Source of the DNA: Polaromonas sp.
GTDB taxonomy: Bacteria > Pseudomonadota > Gammaproteobacteria > Burkholderiales > Burkholderiaceae_C
Direction of reading: 5' to 3'
Length of the DNA: 64,000 nt
Assembly: GCF_012927455.1 (NCBI RefSeq)
Contig: NZ_JABBPE010000011.1
Coordinates: forward strand, 1 to 64,000
Shown here: positions 17,201 to 25,946 of the stretch, piece after piece
How the letters are laid out: every line of letters begins with the position of its first letter
How positions within the stretch are numbered: the stretch's first letter is position 1
The notes under the pieces: generated by a model
Seen by the model: the letters and a program-made list of their open reading frames with translations, nothing else
Databases searched by the model: none
What the model was told of the DNA's origin: nothing
Made by a program: the position numbers and the translations under genes

Positions 17201-20200
17201 ATGGCCAAATTTTTCATTGATCGGCCGATCTTTGCCTGGGTGATTGCCCTTTTCATTCTGGTGGTAGGCAGCGTGGCGGTCACGCAATTGCCAATTGCCC
17301 AGTACCCGCCGGTAGCGCCTCCGTCGATTGTGGTGACAGCCAGCTATCCAGGGGCTTCGGCCCAAACGCTGGAAGACAGCGTGCTGAGCGTGATCGAACG
17401 CGAAATGAACGGCGCCCCCGGCCTGATTTATATGGAATCGGTAGCGCAGGCCAACGGCACCGGCAACATTACCCTGAGTTTTGAAACTGGTACCAATCCC
17501 GATCTGGCGCAAGTGGACGTGCAGAACCGCCTGGCGCGCGCCTCGCCGCGCCTGCCCCAGGCCGTCACCCAGCAGGGTGTGAGGGTTGACAAGGCTCGTT
17601 CCAACTTCCTGCTGTTTACCATTCTTTCCTCCACCAACCCGGCGATTGATCCGGTGGAACTGGGCGACTATGCTTCGCGCAATGTCATCCCCGAACTGCA
17701 ACGCTTGCCCGGCGTTGGCCAGGCCCAGCTGTTTGGTACCGAGCGCGCCATGCGCATCTGGATTGATCCGGCCAAGCTCGCCGCTCTGGCGCTGTCGGCC
17801 TCCGATGTGACAAACGCCATCCGCGCGCAAAATGCCCAGATTTCGTCCGGCACGATAGGCGACTTGCCCAATGTGGCGGGGCAGGGCATCGCGGCCACGG
17901 TGGTCGTCAACGGCCAGCTCTCCAGCGTCGAACAGTTCGGCAACGTGGTGCTGCGCGCCAACATCAATGGCTCTACCGTGCGCCTCAAAGATGTGGCCCG
18001 CATAGAACTCGGCGCGCAGGCCTATGCCACCTCGGCGCGCCTTAACGGCAAGCCCTCCACCGGCATTGGCGTGCAGCTCACGCCCAGCGGCAACGCGCTG
18101 GCCGCCGCCAAGGCCGTGCGCGACAAGATGGAAGAGCTCACGCCTTACTTTCCGCCGGGCGTGAGCTACGTCATTCCTTACGACAGCTCGCGCTTCGTCA
18201 GTATCTCGATGCGCCAGGTGGCGGAAACGTTGGTCGAAGCGGTGGTGCTGGTGTTTTTGGTGATGTTCCTGTTTCTGCAAAACTGGCGCTACACCATCAT
18301 CCCGACCATCGTGGTGCCGGTGGCCTTGCTGGGCACCTTTGCCACGCTGCTGGCGTTGGGCTTTTCCATCAACGTGCTGACCATGTTCGGCATGGTGCTG
18401 GTGATCGGTATCGTGGTCGACGATGCCATCGTCGTGGTAGAAAATGTCGAACGCATCATGAGCGAAGAAGGCTTGTCGCCGCTGGAGGCGACGCGCAAGG
18501 CCATGGGGCAAATTTCCGGCGCCATCATCGGCGTCACCGTGGTGCTGATCTCGGTGTTTGTGCCGCTGGCGTTCTTTGCCGGCTCGGTCGGCAATATTTA
18601 CCGTCAGTTCTCCGCGGTCATGGTGTCGTCGATTGCGTTTTCAGCTTTTCTCGCGCTGTCGCTCACGCCCGCCCTGTGCGCCACGCTGCTCAAGCCGGTT
18701 GAAGCCGGTCATCACCATGCCAAAAGCGGATTTTTTGGCTGGTTTAACCGCGGCTTTTCGCGCACCGCCAAAGGCTATGAAGGACTGGTCGCGCGCTTGC
18801 TTAAGCGCGCCGGCCGCTACCTGATTATTTATGCTGCAATCATTGGCGTGGTGGTGCTGCTCTACACGCGCCTGCCAACGTCTTTTCTTCCCGGGGAAGA
18901 CCAGGGCACCATGCTGGTCAACATCCAGCTGCCGCCGGGTGCCACGCAGGAGCGTACGCGCAGTGTCATCGAACAGGTCGAAGGCTTCATTCTTAAGCAG
19001 CCTGAAGTGCAAAGCATGGTCGGCGTGATGGGTTTCAGCTTCTCCGGTCAGGGGCAAAACGCAGCGCTGGCTTTCGTCACGCTGAAAGACTGGTCTGAAC
19101 GCAAGGAAAAAGGGCAGTCCGCAGAGGCGCTGGCCGGACGGGCCTTCGGCGCCTTGTCAGGCATCCGCGACGCTTTCATCTTCCCCTTGAGTCCGCCGCC
19201 GATTCCTGAACTCGGATCTGCCAGCGGCTTTACCTTCCGCCTGCAAGACCGTGCCAGTGCCGGCCACGACGCCATGCTGGCGGCGCGCAACCAACTGCTA
19301 GGCATGGCCTCAAAAAGCCCGCTGCTGGCGCAAGTGCGGCCCGATGGCCTGGAAGACGCGCCGCAGTTGCAGATCGACATTGACCGCGACAAGGCCAACG
19401 CCCTGGGCGTGAGCTTTGACGCCATTAACAGCGTGCTGTCGACGGCGCTGGGTTCGAGCTACGTCAATGACTTTCCGAACCAGGGGCGTTTGCAACGTGT
19501 AGTGGTGCAAGCCGATGCGCCAGCGCGCATGCAGCCGCATGACCTGCTCGAACTGAATGCCAGCAACCGGCAGGGCCAGCAGGTGCCGCTGTCGGCATTT
19601 GCCACGACGCGCTGGGTCAAGGGCGCGATGCAGACCATTCGCTACAACGGCTACCCCGCGATGCGCATCAGCGGTTCCGCAGCACCGGGCTACAGCACCG
19701 GCGCCGCCATGGCCGAAATGGAAAAACTCGCAGCCCAGTTGCCGCAGGGCTTTGGCTATGAGTGGACCGGCCAGTCACGCGAAGAAAAGCTGGCAGGCTC
19801 GCAGGCCATCATCCTGTACGGCTTTGCCATCCTGGCGGTGTTTTTGTGCCTGGCCGCGCTGTATGAAAGCTGGTCCATCCCGATGGCGGTGATTCTTGTG
19901 GTGCCGCTCGGCGTGCTGGGCGTCTTGCTGGCCACCTTGCTGCGCGGCTATGCCAATGATGTGTACTTCCAGGTCGGCCTGATCACCATCATCGGCCTGT
20001 CCTCCAAAAATGCCATTTTGATCATCGAGTTTGCCAAAGATCTGCAGGCGCAAGGCAAGGGCGTGATCGAGTCGGCACTGGCCGCTGCGCATCTGCGCTT
20101 CAGGCCTATTGTCATGACATCGCTGGCCTTCACGCTGGGGGTGCTGCCGCTGGCGATTGCCACCGGCGCGAGTTCGGCCAGTCAGCGGGCCATCGGTACC

Positions 20201-20398
20201 GGTGTGATGGGCGGCATTTTGACCGGCACTGCGTTGTCGGTCATTTTTGTTCCGATTTTCTTTGTCGTGGTGCGCGGCCTTTTCAAAGGCAGCGAGCGGC
20301 AACGAAAAATTTATTCCAGGCATGCGCAAGACGCAGGCATAGAGGCAGAGGGCGGGCGTGAAGAAAATGGAAGCATCAAAGGTGCAGCGCATGAATAA
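17201..20398 (+). CDS. RND efflux pump inner-membrane permease (AcrB/MexB type, HAE1)
   Basis: A 1065-residue permease starting MAKFFIDRPIFAWVIALFI, the classical AcrB opening. The TM4 Asp pair is in GIVVDDAIVVVENVER. The TM10 region has GLSSKNAILIIEFA with the conserved Lys. It exports hydrophobic compounds and antibiotics in exchange for protons, as a trimer. The C-terminus is hydrophilic and charged. It lies 12 bases after the adaptor, and its stop overlaps the start of the outer-membrane gene. Confidence 0.96.
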   Translation: MAKFFIDRPIFAWVIALFILVVGSVAVTQLPIAQYPPVAPPSIVVTASYPGASAQTLEDSVLSVIEREMNGAPGLIYMESVAQANGTGNITLSFETGTNPDLAQVDVQNRLARASPRLPQAVTQQGVRVDKARSNFLLFTILSSTNPAIDPVELGDYASRNVIPELQRLPGVGQAQLFGTERAMRIWIDPAKLAALALSASDVTNAIRAQNAQISSGTIGDLPNVAGQGIAATVVVNGQLSSVEQFGNVVLRANINGSTVRLKDVARIELGAQAYATSARLNGKPSTGIGVQLTPSGNALAAAKAVRDKMEELTPYFPPGVSYVIPYDSSRFVSISMRQVAETLVEAVVLVFLVMFLFLQNWRYTIIPTIVVPVALLGTFATLLALGFSINVLTMFGMVLVIGIVVDDAIVVVENVERIMSEEGLSPLEATRKAMGQISGAIIGVTVVLISVFVPLAFFAGSVGNIYRQFSAVMVSSIAFSAFLALSLTPALCATLLKPVEAGHHHAKSGFFGWFNRGFSRTAKGYEGLVARLLKRAGRYLIIYAAIIGVVVLLYTRLPTSFLPGEDQGTMLVNIQLPPGATQERTRSVIEQVEGFILKQPEVQSMVGVMGFSFSGQGQNAALAFVTLKDWSERKEKGQSAEALAGRAFGALSGIRDAFIFPLSPPPIPELGSASGFTFRLQDRASAGHDAMLAARNQLLGMASKSPLLAQVRPDGLEDAPQLQIDIDRDKANALGVSFDAINSVLSTALGSSYVNDFPNQGRLQRVVVQADAPARMQPHDLLELNASNRQGQQVPLSAFATTRWVKGAMQTIRYNGYPAMRISGSAAPGYSTGAAMAEMEKLAAQLPQGFGYEWTGQSREEKLAGSQAIILYGFAILAVFLCLAALYESWSIPMAVILVVPLGVLGVLLATLLRGYANDVYFQVGLITIIGLSSKNAILIIEFAKDLQAQGKGVIESALAAAHLRFRPIVMTSLAFTLGVLPLAIATGASSASQRAIGTGVMGGILTGTALSVIFVPIFFVVVRGLFKGSERQRKIYSRHAQDAGIEAEGGREENGSIKGAAHE

Positions 20399-21866
20399 GT
20401 GCAGGCTCCCGCAACTTCTGACGGCAGGCGCGCTGGCGCTGCTGGCGGGGTGCTCGATGATTCCTGCCTTTGAGCGACCCGCAGCGCCAGTGGCGGCCAG
20501 CTATCCGGCCTACGGCAGCGCCGCCCCCACTGCTGACGCGGCACCGGCATCCGCCGTGGCCTGGCAGGACTTTTTTGCCGACGCCAAACTGCGGCGCCTG
20601 ATCGCGTTGTCACTGGACAACAACCGTGACTTGCGCGTGGCGGTGCTCAACATCGAGCAGGCCAAGGCCCAGTATCAGATCCGCCGTGCCGATCAGCTGC
20701 CCACGGTGAACGGTGTGCTCAGCGGCTTACGCACGCCTGCGGCCAATGGTGGTAGCACCAAGGTGTACAGCGTCGGGCTGGCGGTGACTGCGTATGAGAT
20801 TGATTTCTTCGGCCGCGTCAACAGCCTGAAGGAAGCGGCGCTGAGCCAGTACCTGGCAAGCGAAGAGGGTCGCAAGACTGCGCAAATCAGCCTGATCGCT
20901 GCAGTGGCCAATAGCTATCTAAGCATTCTGGCCGACGAGGAGTTGCTGGACATCACGCGCCAGACCCTGATAACGCGCGAAGATTCCTTGAAACTCAGCA
21001 AGCTGCGCTTTGACAGCGGCGTGACCTCCGAGCTCGACTTTCGTCAGGCCGAGTCGCTGCTGGAGGCTGCGCGCGTGGCCTATGCACAGCAGCAGCGGGC
21101 GCGAGCGCTTGATGAAAATGCGCTGACCCTGTTGGTAGGCCAGCCGCTGGGCAGTGATCTGTTGGGCGATTTACCCAGCAGCCCCAGCGCTGTCGCGCAA
21201 GCCATGCCGCTGGCGCAAGCCCAACCCATGGCCGATGTGCCCGCCGGCCTGCCTTCCGACTTACTCATCAGCCGGCCCGACATCCGCCAGGCTGAGCAAT
21301 TGTTGCTGGCCTCCAATGCCAATATTGGCGCTGCCCGCGCAGCCTTCTTCCCGCGGATTTCACTGACGGTGGGCGCCGGCAGTGCCAGCGGCCAACTGTC
21401 GGGGCTGCTGAAAAGTGGCTCCTGGGGTTTCACGATGGCGCCGCAACTGTTGCTGCCGATTTTTGACGCCGGGCGCAACCAAGCCGGGCTGGATTCGGCC
21501 AAAGTAGGCCGCAACATCGCCATCGCGCAGTACGAAAAAGCCATACAAACCGCGTTTCGCGAAGTCGCCGATGCGCTGGCCACGCGCACCACCCTGGTCG
21601 ATCAGCTGCAGTCGCAGCAGGCGCAGGCCAATGCGGAGGCGATCCGCTTCAAGCTGTCCGACCTGCGCTACCGAAATGGTGTTGCCAGCTACCTTGATCT
21701 GCTAGATGCCCAGCGCTCGCTGTTCAGCGCCCGACAGGCCGTCGTGCAGACCCGCCTGGCGCAGCTGCAAAGCCAGGTCACGCTGTACAAAACGCTGGGG
21801 GGCGGCTGGAAGGAGGCTGATCAGGGCGCGCCGAGCTTGCGAACGGGCCATCCAACCAAACCTTGA
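20391..21866 (+). CDS. Outer-membrane efflux lipoprotein (NodT/OprM family)
   Basis: I start at ATG 20391, overlapping the permease stop, because it opens directly with a lipoprotein signal (MNKCRLPQLLTAGALALLAGC, Cys21); a longer frame from 20358 adds 11 residues. The 491-residue protein has the two OEP repeats typical of OprM (DFFGRVNSLKEAALSQYLAS; ISRPDIRQAEQLLLASNANIGAARAAFFPRISL). It forms the outer channel of the tripartite pump with the two upstream genes. Confidence 0.94.
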   Translation: MNKCRLPQLLTAGALALLAGCSMIPAFERPAAPVAASYPAYGSAAPTADAAPASAVAWQDFFADAKLRRLIALSLDNNRDLRVAVLNIEQAKAQYQIRRADQLPTVNGVLSGLRTPAANGGSTKVYSVGLAVTAYEIDFFGRVNSLKEAALSQYLASEEGRKTAQISLIAAVANSYLSILADEELLDITRQTLITREDSLKLSKLRFDSGVTSELDFRQAESLLEAARVAYAQQQRARALDENALTLLVGQPLGSDLLGDLPSSPSAVAQAMPLAQAQPMADVPAGLPSDLLISRPDIRQAEQLLLASNANIGAARAAFFPRISLTVGAGSASGQLSGLLKSGSWGFTMAPQLLLPIFDAGRNQAGLDSAKVGRNIAIAQYEKAIQTAFREVADALATRTTLVDQLQSQQAQANAEAIRFKLSDLRYRNGVASYLDLLDAQRSLFSARQAVVQTRLAQLQSQVTLYKTLGGGWKEADQGAPSLRTGHPTKP

Positions 21867-21943
21867 GCGGCCGCCAGCTGGTCGGCCCCAAGCCCCAACC
21901 GGCACAGCGCAGCGGTTATATCAAAAAAAACCATCGTTTATGC

Positions 21944-21989
21944 CTGTAGCCCAATGAATACGGGAGCTAGCAGCTATTAAAAGTATAGC
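21944..21989 (+). repeat. 45-bp dispersed repeat, copy 3
   Basis: CTGTAGCCCAATGAATACGG, then GAGCTAGCAGCTAT and TATAGC. Intergenic, after the outer-membrane channel gene; it shares the preceding TTTATGC with copy 4. Confidence 0.85.
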
Positions 21990-22049
21990 ATTCAAACCGT
22001 CGACTGCGGTTTCAATGCCGACGCAAAGTCAATGCGCGCTTCGCTCCCG

Positions 22050-22259
22050 TCAGGGGTCAGTAGCTAAGGGCGGTATTGTTGCAACCACCACTTCTGTTCC
22101 TTGTTTGTTGCCCCACTCCAGCCAGTCCTCCCCAAAAAGTTCACACGGGTGGGGCGCGCGTTCGTTCGAGCATGCAAGCGAGTCGGCTGGGCAAAACTTG
22201 TCACAGCCCCAACAGATTCGCTCAGGATTGGCTGGATGAATGGGAAATTTTTTAGTCAT
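22050..22259 (-). CDS. DUF3079 domain-containing small Cys-rich protein
   Basis: A 69-residue protein opening KFPIHPANPERICWGCDKFC and continuing PADSLAC, the hallmark of DUF3079, a small family with conserved Cys residues that could bind a metal. The motif HPCELFGEDWLEW in the second half also fits. Function is unknown. The C-terminal extension after GNKQGTE is not typical. It stands alone on the minus strand. Confidence 0.8.
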   Translation of the reverse strand: MTKKFPIHPANPERICWGCDKFCPADSLACSNERAPHPCELFGEDWLEWGNKQGTEVVVATIPPLATDP

Positions 22260-22380
22260 TTCCAGGGGGAGAAATTAAGTCTATGGGGTTAGCGTGCGCT
22301 GGCGTTATACCTCTGATGCACAGGCAAGCATGGATTGCAAGAGCAGCATGCGTTCGAGTTGACCAGCGCGCCAGTCAAGG

Positions 22381-22827
22381 TCAGTTCACTTTGCTGACCA
22401 TGTAGTCAACCGCAGCGTTCATTTCGTCATCTTTCAAGGCTGCGTTTCCGCCGCGCGCCGGCATCGTGTTGATGCCTTTAATGGAGTTGGCATAAAGCGT
22501 GTCCATTCCCTTGGCGATACGCGGCGCCCACATGGCCTTGTCGCCTAATTTTGGTGCGCCCAAAACGCCTGCACCATGACAAGCCGAGCAAGTGGCTGTG
22601 TAAATTTTTTCGCCTTTAGCCAGAACTTCAGCGCTAGGCGCCGGGCCCTTGGCTGCGGGTGCAACCGGTGGCGCCGCAGCAACTGCCGGAGCGGGTGTGG
22701 GGTCCGGCGCTGTAGCCGCAGGCGTCACCGCGGCCGGCGCCGTTGTTTGGCTGGTCGGAGAGGATTTGTCGCCGCATCCGGCCAAGGCCGCAGCGATCAC
22801 GAGCGGCAAAATTTTGTAGACATTCAT
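22381..22827 (-). CDS. Cytochrome c5-family lipoprotein
   Basis: A 148-residue exported monohaem cytochrome c. The signal ends with lipobox ALAGC (Cys18), followed by a Pro/Ala linker (residues about 25-62) and the haem site CSACH at 80-84. The axial Met is likely in GINTMPARGG. It is probably anchored in a membrane facing the periplasm and carries electrons. It is the last gene in the direction of the nos cluster, 85 bases after the preceding gene, so it may supply electrons for N2O reduction; that is inference. Confidence 0.88.
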   Translation of the reverse strand: MNVYKILPLVIAAALAGCGDKSSPTSQTTAPAAVTPAATAPDPTPAPAVAAAPPVAPAAKGPAPSAEVLAKGEKIYTATCSACHGAGVLGAPKLGDKAMWAPRIAKGMDTLYANSIKGINTMPARGGNAALKDDEMNAAVDYMVSKVN

Positions 22828-22912
22828 GAGTGAGTTCCTATTGGGTTAAAAAAGTTGAGACAGCAGAAAAATTATTGCCGGCAAAACGCCGGATGGGGCG
22901 GTGCGCTTTTGC

Positions 22913-23644
22913 TCAGTCATTGAAGCTGGCAACGCCATCTGTTGCAGCATGTCTTGTTGAGGCAGGCGCAGCCCCGAGCGTTTTCAATAAAGGATCTTGC
23001 AGCAGCAGATCAAGCAGCCCGGAAAGGTTTGGCCAGCAGTCCGTGTCAGCAGATGTCGCTACGGCAAGCACAAGCGTGCCATCTTCGCCGTGCAGATGGC
23101 GTGGAAAAGTCGTGCAGTCAGGGTGCGTTGGTGCGGTATCGATCCGCAACTCGGCATCACGCCAACGCCACATGATGGAATACTCTTGGGCGCTGAAATA
23201 GCGCACTTCCACGCTCAGGCCGGTATCGAACGAAAACATCAGCGCGTCTTGCGCAAGCCGTACTGGCTCAGCAAGGCGCAAGGCGTAATGGCTTTGCAGT
23301 TTTTCCTTGAGCCCCCAATGCACGCTGATGGACGGTATTTCGGACTCAGGCGCGTGCGTTAACTGCGACAGCATCTCTGCCCTGATCTGCATGCGGGTTT
23401 GCTCAAGAATCAAGGCACTAAGGTACAGCTCATAGGCGGGATGTTCGGCAACAGACGCGTGCCTGATTTTTGCAAGCAACTCCGCTTCGCTGCCGACGGC
23501 GTAACGCTGCAACACCGCCTTGCGTGACTCACGCAGCTGGTAGTTGATTTCCGAAAACAGCGCCTGCAGCGCTTCCGGGCTCATGTCGGCCTTCGCCATG
23601 TGATTTGTGCGGTCCAAGGGGTGGGATGGTTCTTGTATCGGCAT
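22913..23644 (-). CDS. Unrecognised protein coupled to nosL; C-terminal half TumE/DUF6516-like
   Basis: A 243-residue cytoplasmic protein starting eight bases after the nosL stop, so it is translated with the nos operon. Residues about 20-100 form a helical part (SEAELLAKIRHASVAEHPAYELYLSALILEQTR). The C-terminal part has YSIMWRWRDAELRIDTAPTHP followed by TTFPRHLHG, a pattern like the R-x-D-N/T-A-P-x-H ... F-P-x-H-x-H core of TumE/DUF6516 toxins. It could be a single-chain fusion of antitoxin-like and toxin-like parts, or an unrelated nos-linked protein. I would not assign a function. A later ATG (23599) is an alternative start. Confidence 0.7.
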   Translation of the reverse strand: MPIQEPSHPLDRTNHMAKADMSPEALQALFSEINYQLRESRKAVLQRYAVGSEAELLAKIRHASVAEHPAYELYLSALILEQTRMQIRAEMLSQLTHAPESEIPSISVHWGLKEKLQSHYALRLAEPVRLAQDALMFSFDTGLSVEVRYFSAQEYSIMWRWRDAELRIDTAPTHPDCTTFPRHLHGEDGTLVLAVATSADTDCWPNLSGLLDLLLQDPLLKTLGAAPASTRHAATDGVASFND

Positions 23645-23651
23645 GCGGGAC

Positions 23652-24203
23652 TCAACGTGACATGGACGTGTCGTTCACCACACCGCCGCTCAAGTTGACC
23701 ATGTCCTCCGTGATCTGGGCAAAACGCAGCGCCTTTCCGCCTTCTTGCTGAGCGAATTTTTCAGCGTCCGGCAGGCTGGAAAAAGATCCGAGGGTAGGGC
23801 CCATGGAGCCCCGTTTGCGGCTTCCGCTGACATAAAAGGCGGTCCTGGCATCGATCCAGTTGGCACTCGGATGCTCCCAATCGGTCTTGCCCATATCCTG
23901 CACCATCACCGCGGTGAGTGCTCGTTTTTGCTCTGGCGCCAGTAACGCACTAAACAACTCGTTCAAGTCACAGAAAAAATCGGGCGTTCCTTCAACATAG
24001 TGAATCTGCCCTTTGGGTCCGGGGAAATCCTTCAGCAGCATGCCGTCCAGCACGCAGACGGTGTCACTGCCAGGCTCCTGCGCCACAACCACTTGCGGCG
24101 CGGCGCGCTTGCAAGCCGGCAGCAGCGCCAGCAGCGCCAGGCTGCCGGCATATTTCAAAGAGGTGAACAGGCCGTGTCGCCTGCCGATATTGAGCGCTTT
24201 CAC
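23652..24203 (-). CDS. nosL: NosL copper-binding lipoprotein
   Basis: A 183-residue lipoprotein with signal ALLALLPAC (Cys31). The family core is present: CVLDGMLLKDFPGPKGQIHY and the later region DMGKTDWEHPSANWIDARTAFYV, which matches the Mets and Trp-rich pattern of NosL. NosL delivers Cu(I) to NosZ apo-enzyme through NosDFY. Its start overlaps the nosY stop (ATGA). The usual CxxCGM site is altered to CVLDGM, lacking the second Cys. Confidence 0.88.
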   Translation of the reverse strand: MKALNIGRRHGLFTSLKYAGSLALLALLPACKRAAPQVVVAQEPGSDTVCVLDGMLLKDFPGPKGQIHYVEGTPDFFCDLNELFSALLAPEQKRALTAVMVQDMGKTDWEHPSANWIDARTAFYVSGSRKRGSMGPTLGSFSSLPDAEKFAQQEGGKALRFAQITEDMVNLSGGVVNDTSMSR

Positions 24204-25024
24204 TTGAATCTCCAGTTGGCGAATAGAAATGGCACGATGATCCAGCCCAGCATGATGCCCATCAACACCATCGGGTTGGTCAGGCCGTCCGGCATCACAG
24301 TTGCAAGGCCATACATGGTTTGCACCTGCTGAGAACTGAAGATGTTCAGCAGACGGAAGACATCCGCCGGATTCAGCATCAGCAAGCTGGCAAAGACGGT
24401 GCTGCCCAGGCTTCCCTTGCTAAGCACCAGCAGGCCCATCAACAGCAAGTCAAACACCAGCACAAAGAAAAACCAGGTCCCGATGGCCATGCCACTGGCG
24501 CGCATGCGGTCTTGCGCCACCACCGACAGCCACAGCGAAAGACTTAAAAAAGCCATTCCCATCAGGATTGCCGAGAAAACAAAACCTGCGTAATGGTAGA
24601 AGTCGCGTAGCCCCAACTGAGACGCCATGGGCAGCAATCCCGCTCCGAATCCCACTGCCGTTGCGCATGCGAGCGCAGCCGACAGGCCAAGATATTTACC
24701 GAGAAGGATTTCAAAGCGGGTGATTGGCATCGACAGCAGCAATTCCAGGGAGCCGCGTTCCCTTTCCCCGACGATGGCGTCATAGCCCAGGATCATGGCG
24801 ATCAACGGCACCAGATAAATGACCAGGCTGACCAGACTCGCGATGGTGACGTCAATGCCGTGGAACCCGACGCTGCCCTGCTGCGCCGAGCCGAAGTAGG
24901 CAATGGCCAACGCAAACAGCGCAAAAATTACCGCTACCGCCAGCACCCACCAGTTGCGGATGCGCTCACGCCATTCATTGCCGGCTATGACGCGTACCTG
25001 CGCCCACTCAACGCGCAGCAACAT
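24200..25024 (-). CDS. nosY: NosY, ABC-2 type permease of the NosDFY complex
   Basis: A 274-residue integral membrane protein with about six hydrophobic segments. The sequence GYDAIVGERERGSLELLLSMPITRFEILLGKYLG is typical of NosY and related ABC-2 permeases. With NosF and NosD it forms the complex that matures the copper centres of NosZ. It overlaps nosF by 17 bases and nosL by four. Confidence 0.92.
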   Translation of the reverse strand: MLLRVEWAQVRVIAGNEWRERIRNWWVLAVAVIFALFALAIAYFGSAQQGSVGFHGIDVTIASLVSLVIYLVPLIAMILGYDAIVGERERGSLELLLSMPITRFEILLGKYLGLSAALACATAVGFGAGLLPMASQLGLRDFYHYAGFVFSAILMGMAFLSLSLWLSVVAQDRMRASGMAIGTWFFFVLVFDLLLMGLLVLSKGSLGSTVFASLLMLNPADVFRLLNIFSSQQVQTMYGLATVMPDGLTNPMVLMGIMLGWIIVPFLFANWRFK

Positions 25025-25946
25025 GCGAGCCTCCGTAACCGAGGAACAGATCTTCCAGCGATGGTTCGTGTATGGCGATGTCCTGCAACTTGCCTTTCAG
25101 CGCAAACAGCTGTTCGAGCACCGCAAGCTTTTGCGCTGGCATACAGGAAATGCGTGCGAGATTTCCGCTCATCATGACTTCCACGCCAGTGATGCGCGCC
25201 AGCGCAGTTTGTATCCATGCCTCCTGATCAGGCGGCAGCGTCACATGAATGACTGACGGCATGACGCGCTGCGTGCGCAGCTGCGCCAGTGTCCCCTGGG
25301 CAGCAACACGCCCATTTTGCAGAATCACCAGACGATCGACCCGTTCTTGAATTTCGGCCAGGATGTGCGAGGTCACGATGATGGTGGCACCATCGGCTTG
25401 CACCTGACGAAGAATCTCATAAAAATCATGGATGCCCTGCGGGTCCAGACCGTTGGTCGGTTCGTCGAGAAAAATAAGGTCCGGCTTGCCGAGAAGGACC
25501 TGGGCAAAACCCAGCCGTTGGCGCATTCCCTTGGAATAGCCGTTGACGCGCCGGGTCGCCGCATCGGCCAGTCCGACGCGCTCCAGCAGTGCCGCGCAGC
25601 TGCTGCGCGGCACCTGCTTCAAATCAGCAAACAAACGCAATACTTCCAACCCGGTCAAATTGTCGTAAGTCACAAAACTTTCCGGCAGGTAGCCGATGCG
25701 GCGGCGCACCGTTCTGAAATCGCGACCGTCGATCAGTACATCGTGCACCCGAATCTCGCCCGAGTCTGGCGCAATCAGCCCCAGCAGGAGCTTGAACAGC
25801 GTGCTTTTACCGGCACCATTGGGGCCGATCAATCCGAACATCTCGCCTTGCGCCACCGACAGGCTGATGCCGTCAACAGCTGCTACGTCGCCATACCTTT
25901 TGCTGACGCCAAGCACTTCAATCACGTTCATTTTTTCACTTGCCAT
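25008..25946 (-). CDS. nosF: NosF, ABC transporter ATPase of the NosDFY complex
   Basis: I start at ATG 25946 (312 residues), which has GGAG eight bases upstream and overlaps the nosD stop; ATG 25931 is also possible. A longer open frame continues upstream through nosD in another frame and is spurious. Walker A is GPNGAGKST, the signature is YSKGMRQRLG and Walker B is LIFLDEPTNGLDP. It energises conformational coupling between NosD/NosY and NosL or NosZ. Confidence 0.93.
   Translation of the reverse strand: MASEKMNVIEVLGVSKRYGDVAAVDGISLSVAQGEMFGLIGPNGAGKSTLFKLLLGLIAPDSGEIRVHDVLIDGRDFRTVRRRIGYLPESFVTYDNLTGLEVLRLFADLKQVPRSSCAALLERVGLADAATRRVNGYSKGMRQRLGFAQVLLGKPDLIFLDEPTNGLDPQGIHDFYEILRQVQADGATIIVTSHILAEIQERVDRLVILQNGRVAAQGTLAQLRTQRVMPSVIHVTLPPDQEAWIQTALARITGVEVMMSGNLARISCMPAQKLAVLEQLFALKGKLQDIAIHEPSLEDLFLGYGGSHVAAR

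Noticed and set aside
17159..18511. 450-codon minus-strand open frame opposite the AcrB-type permease
   Set aside because: Shadow frame without domain or ribosome site.
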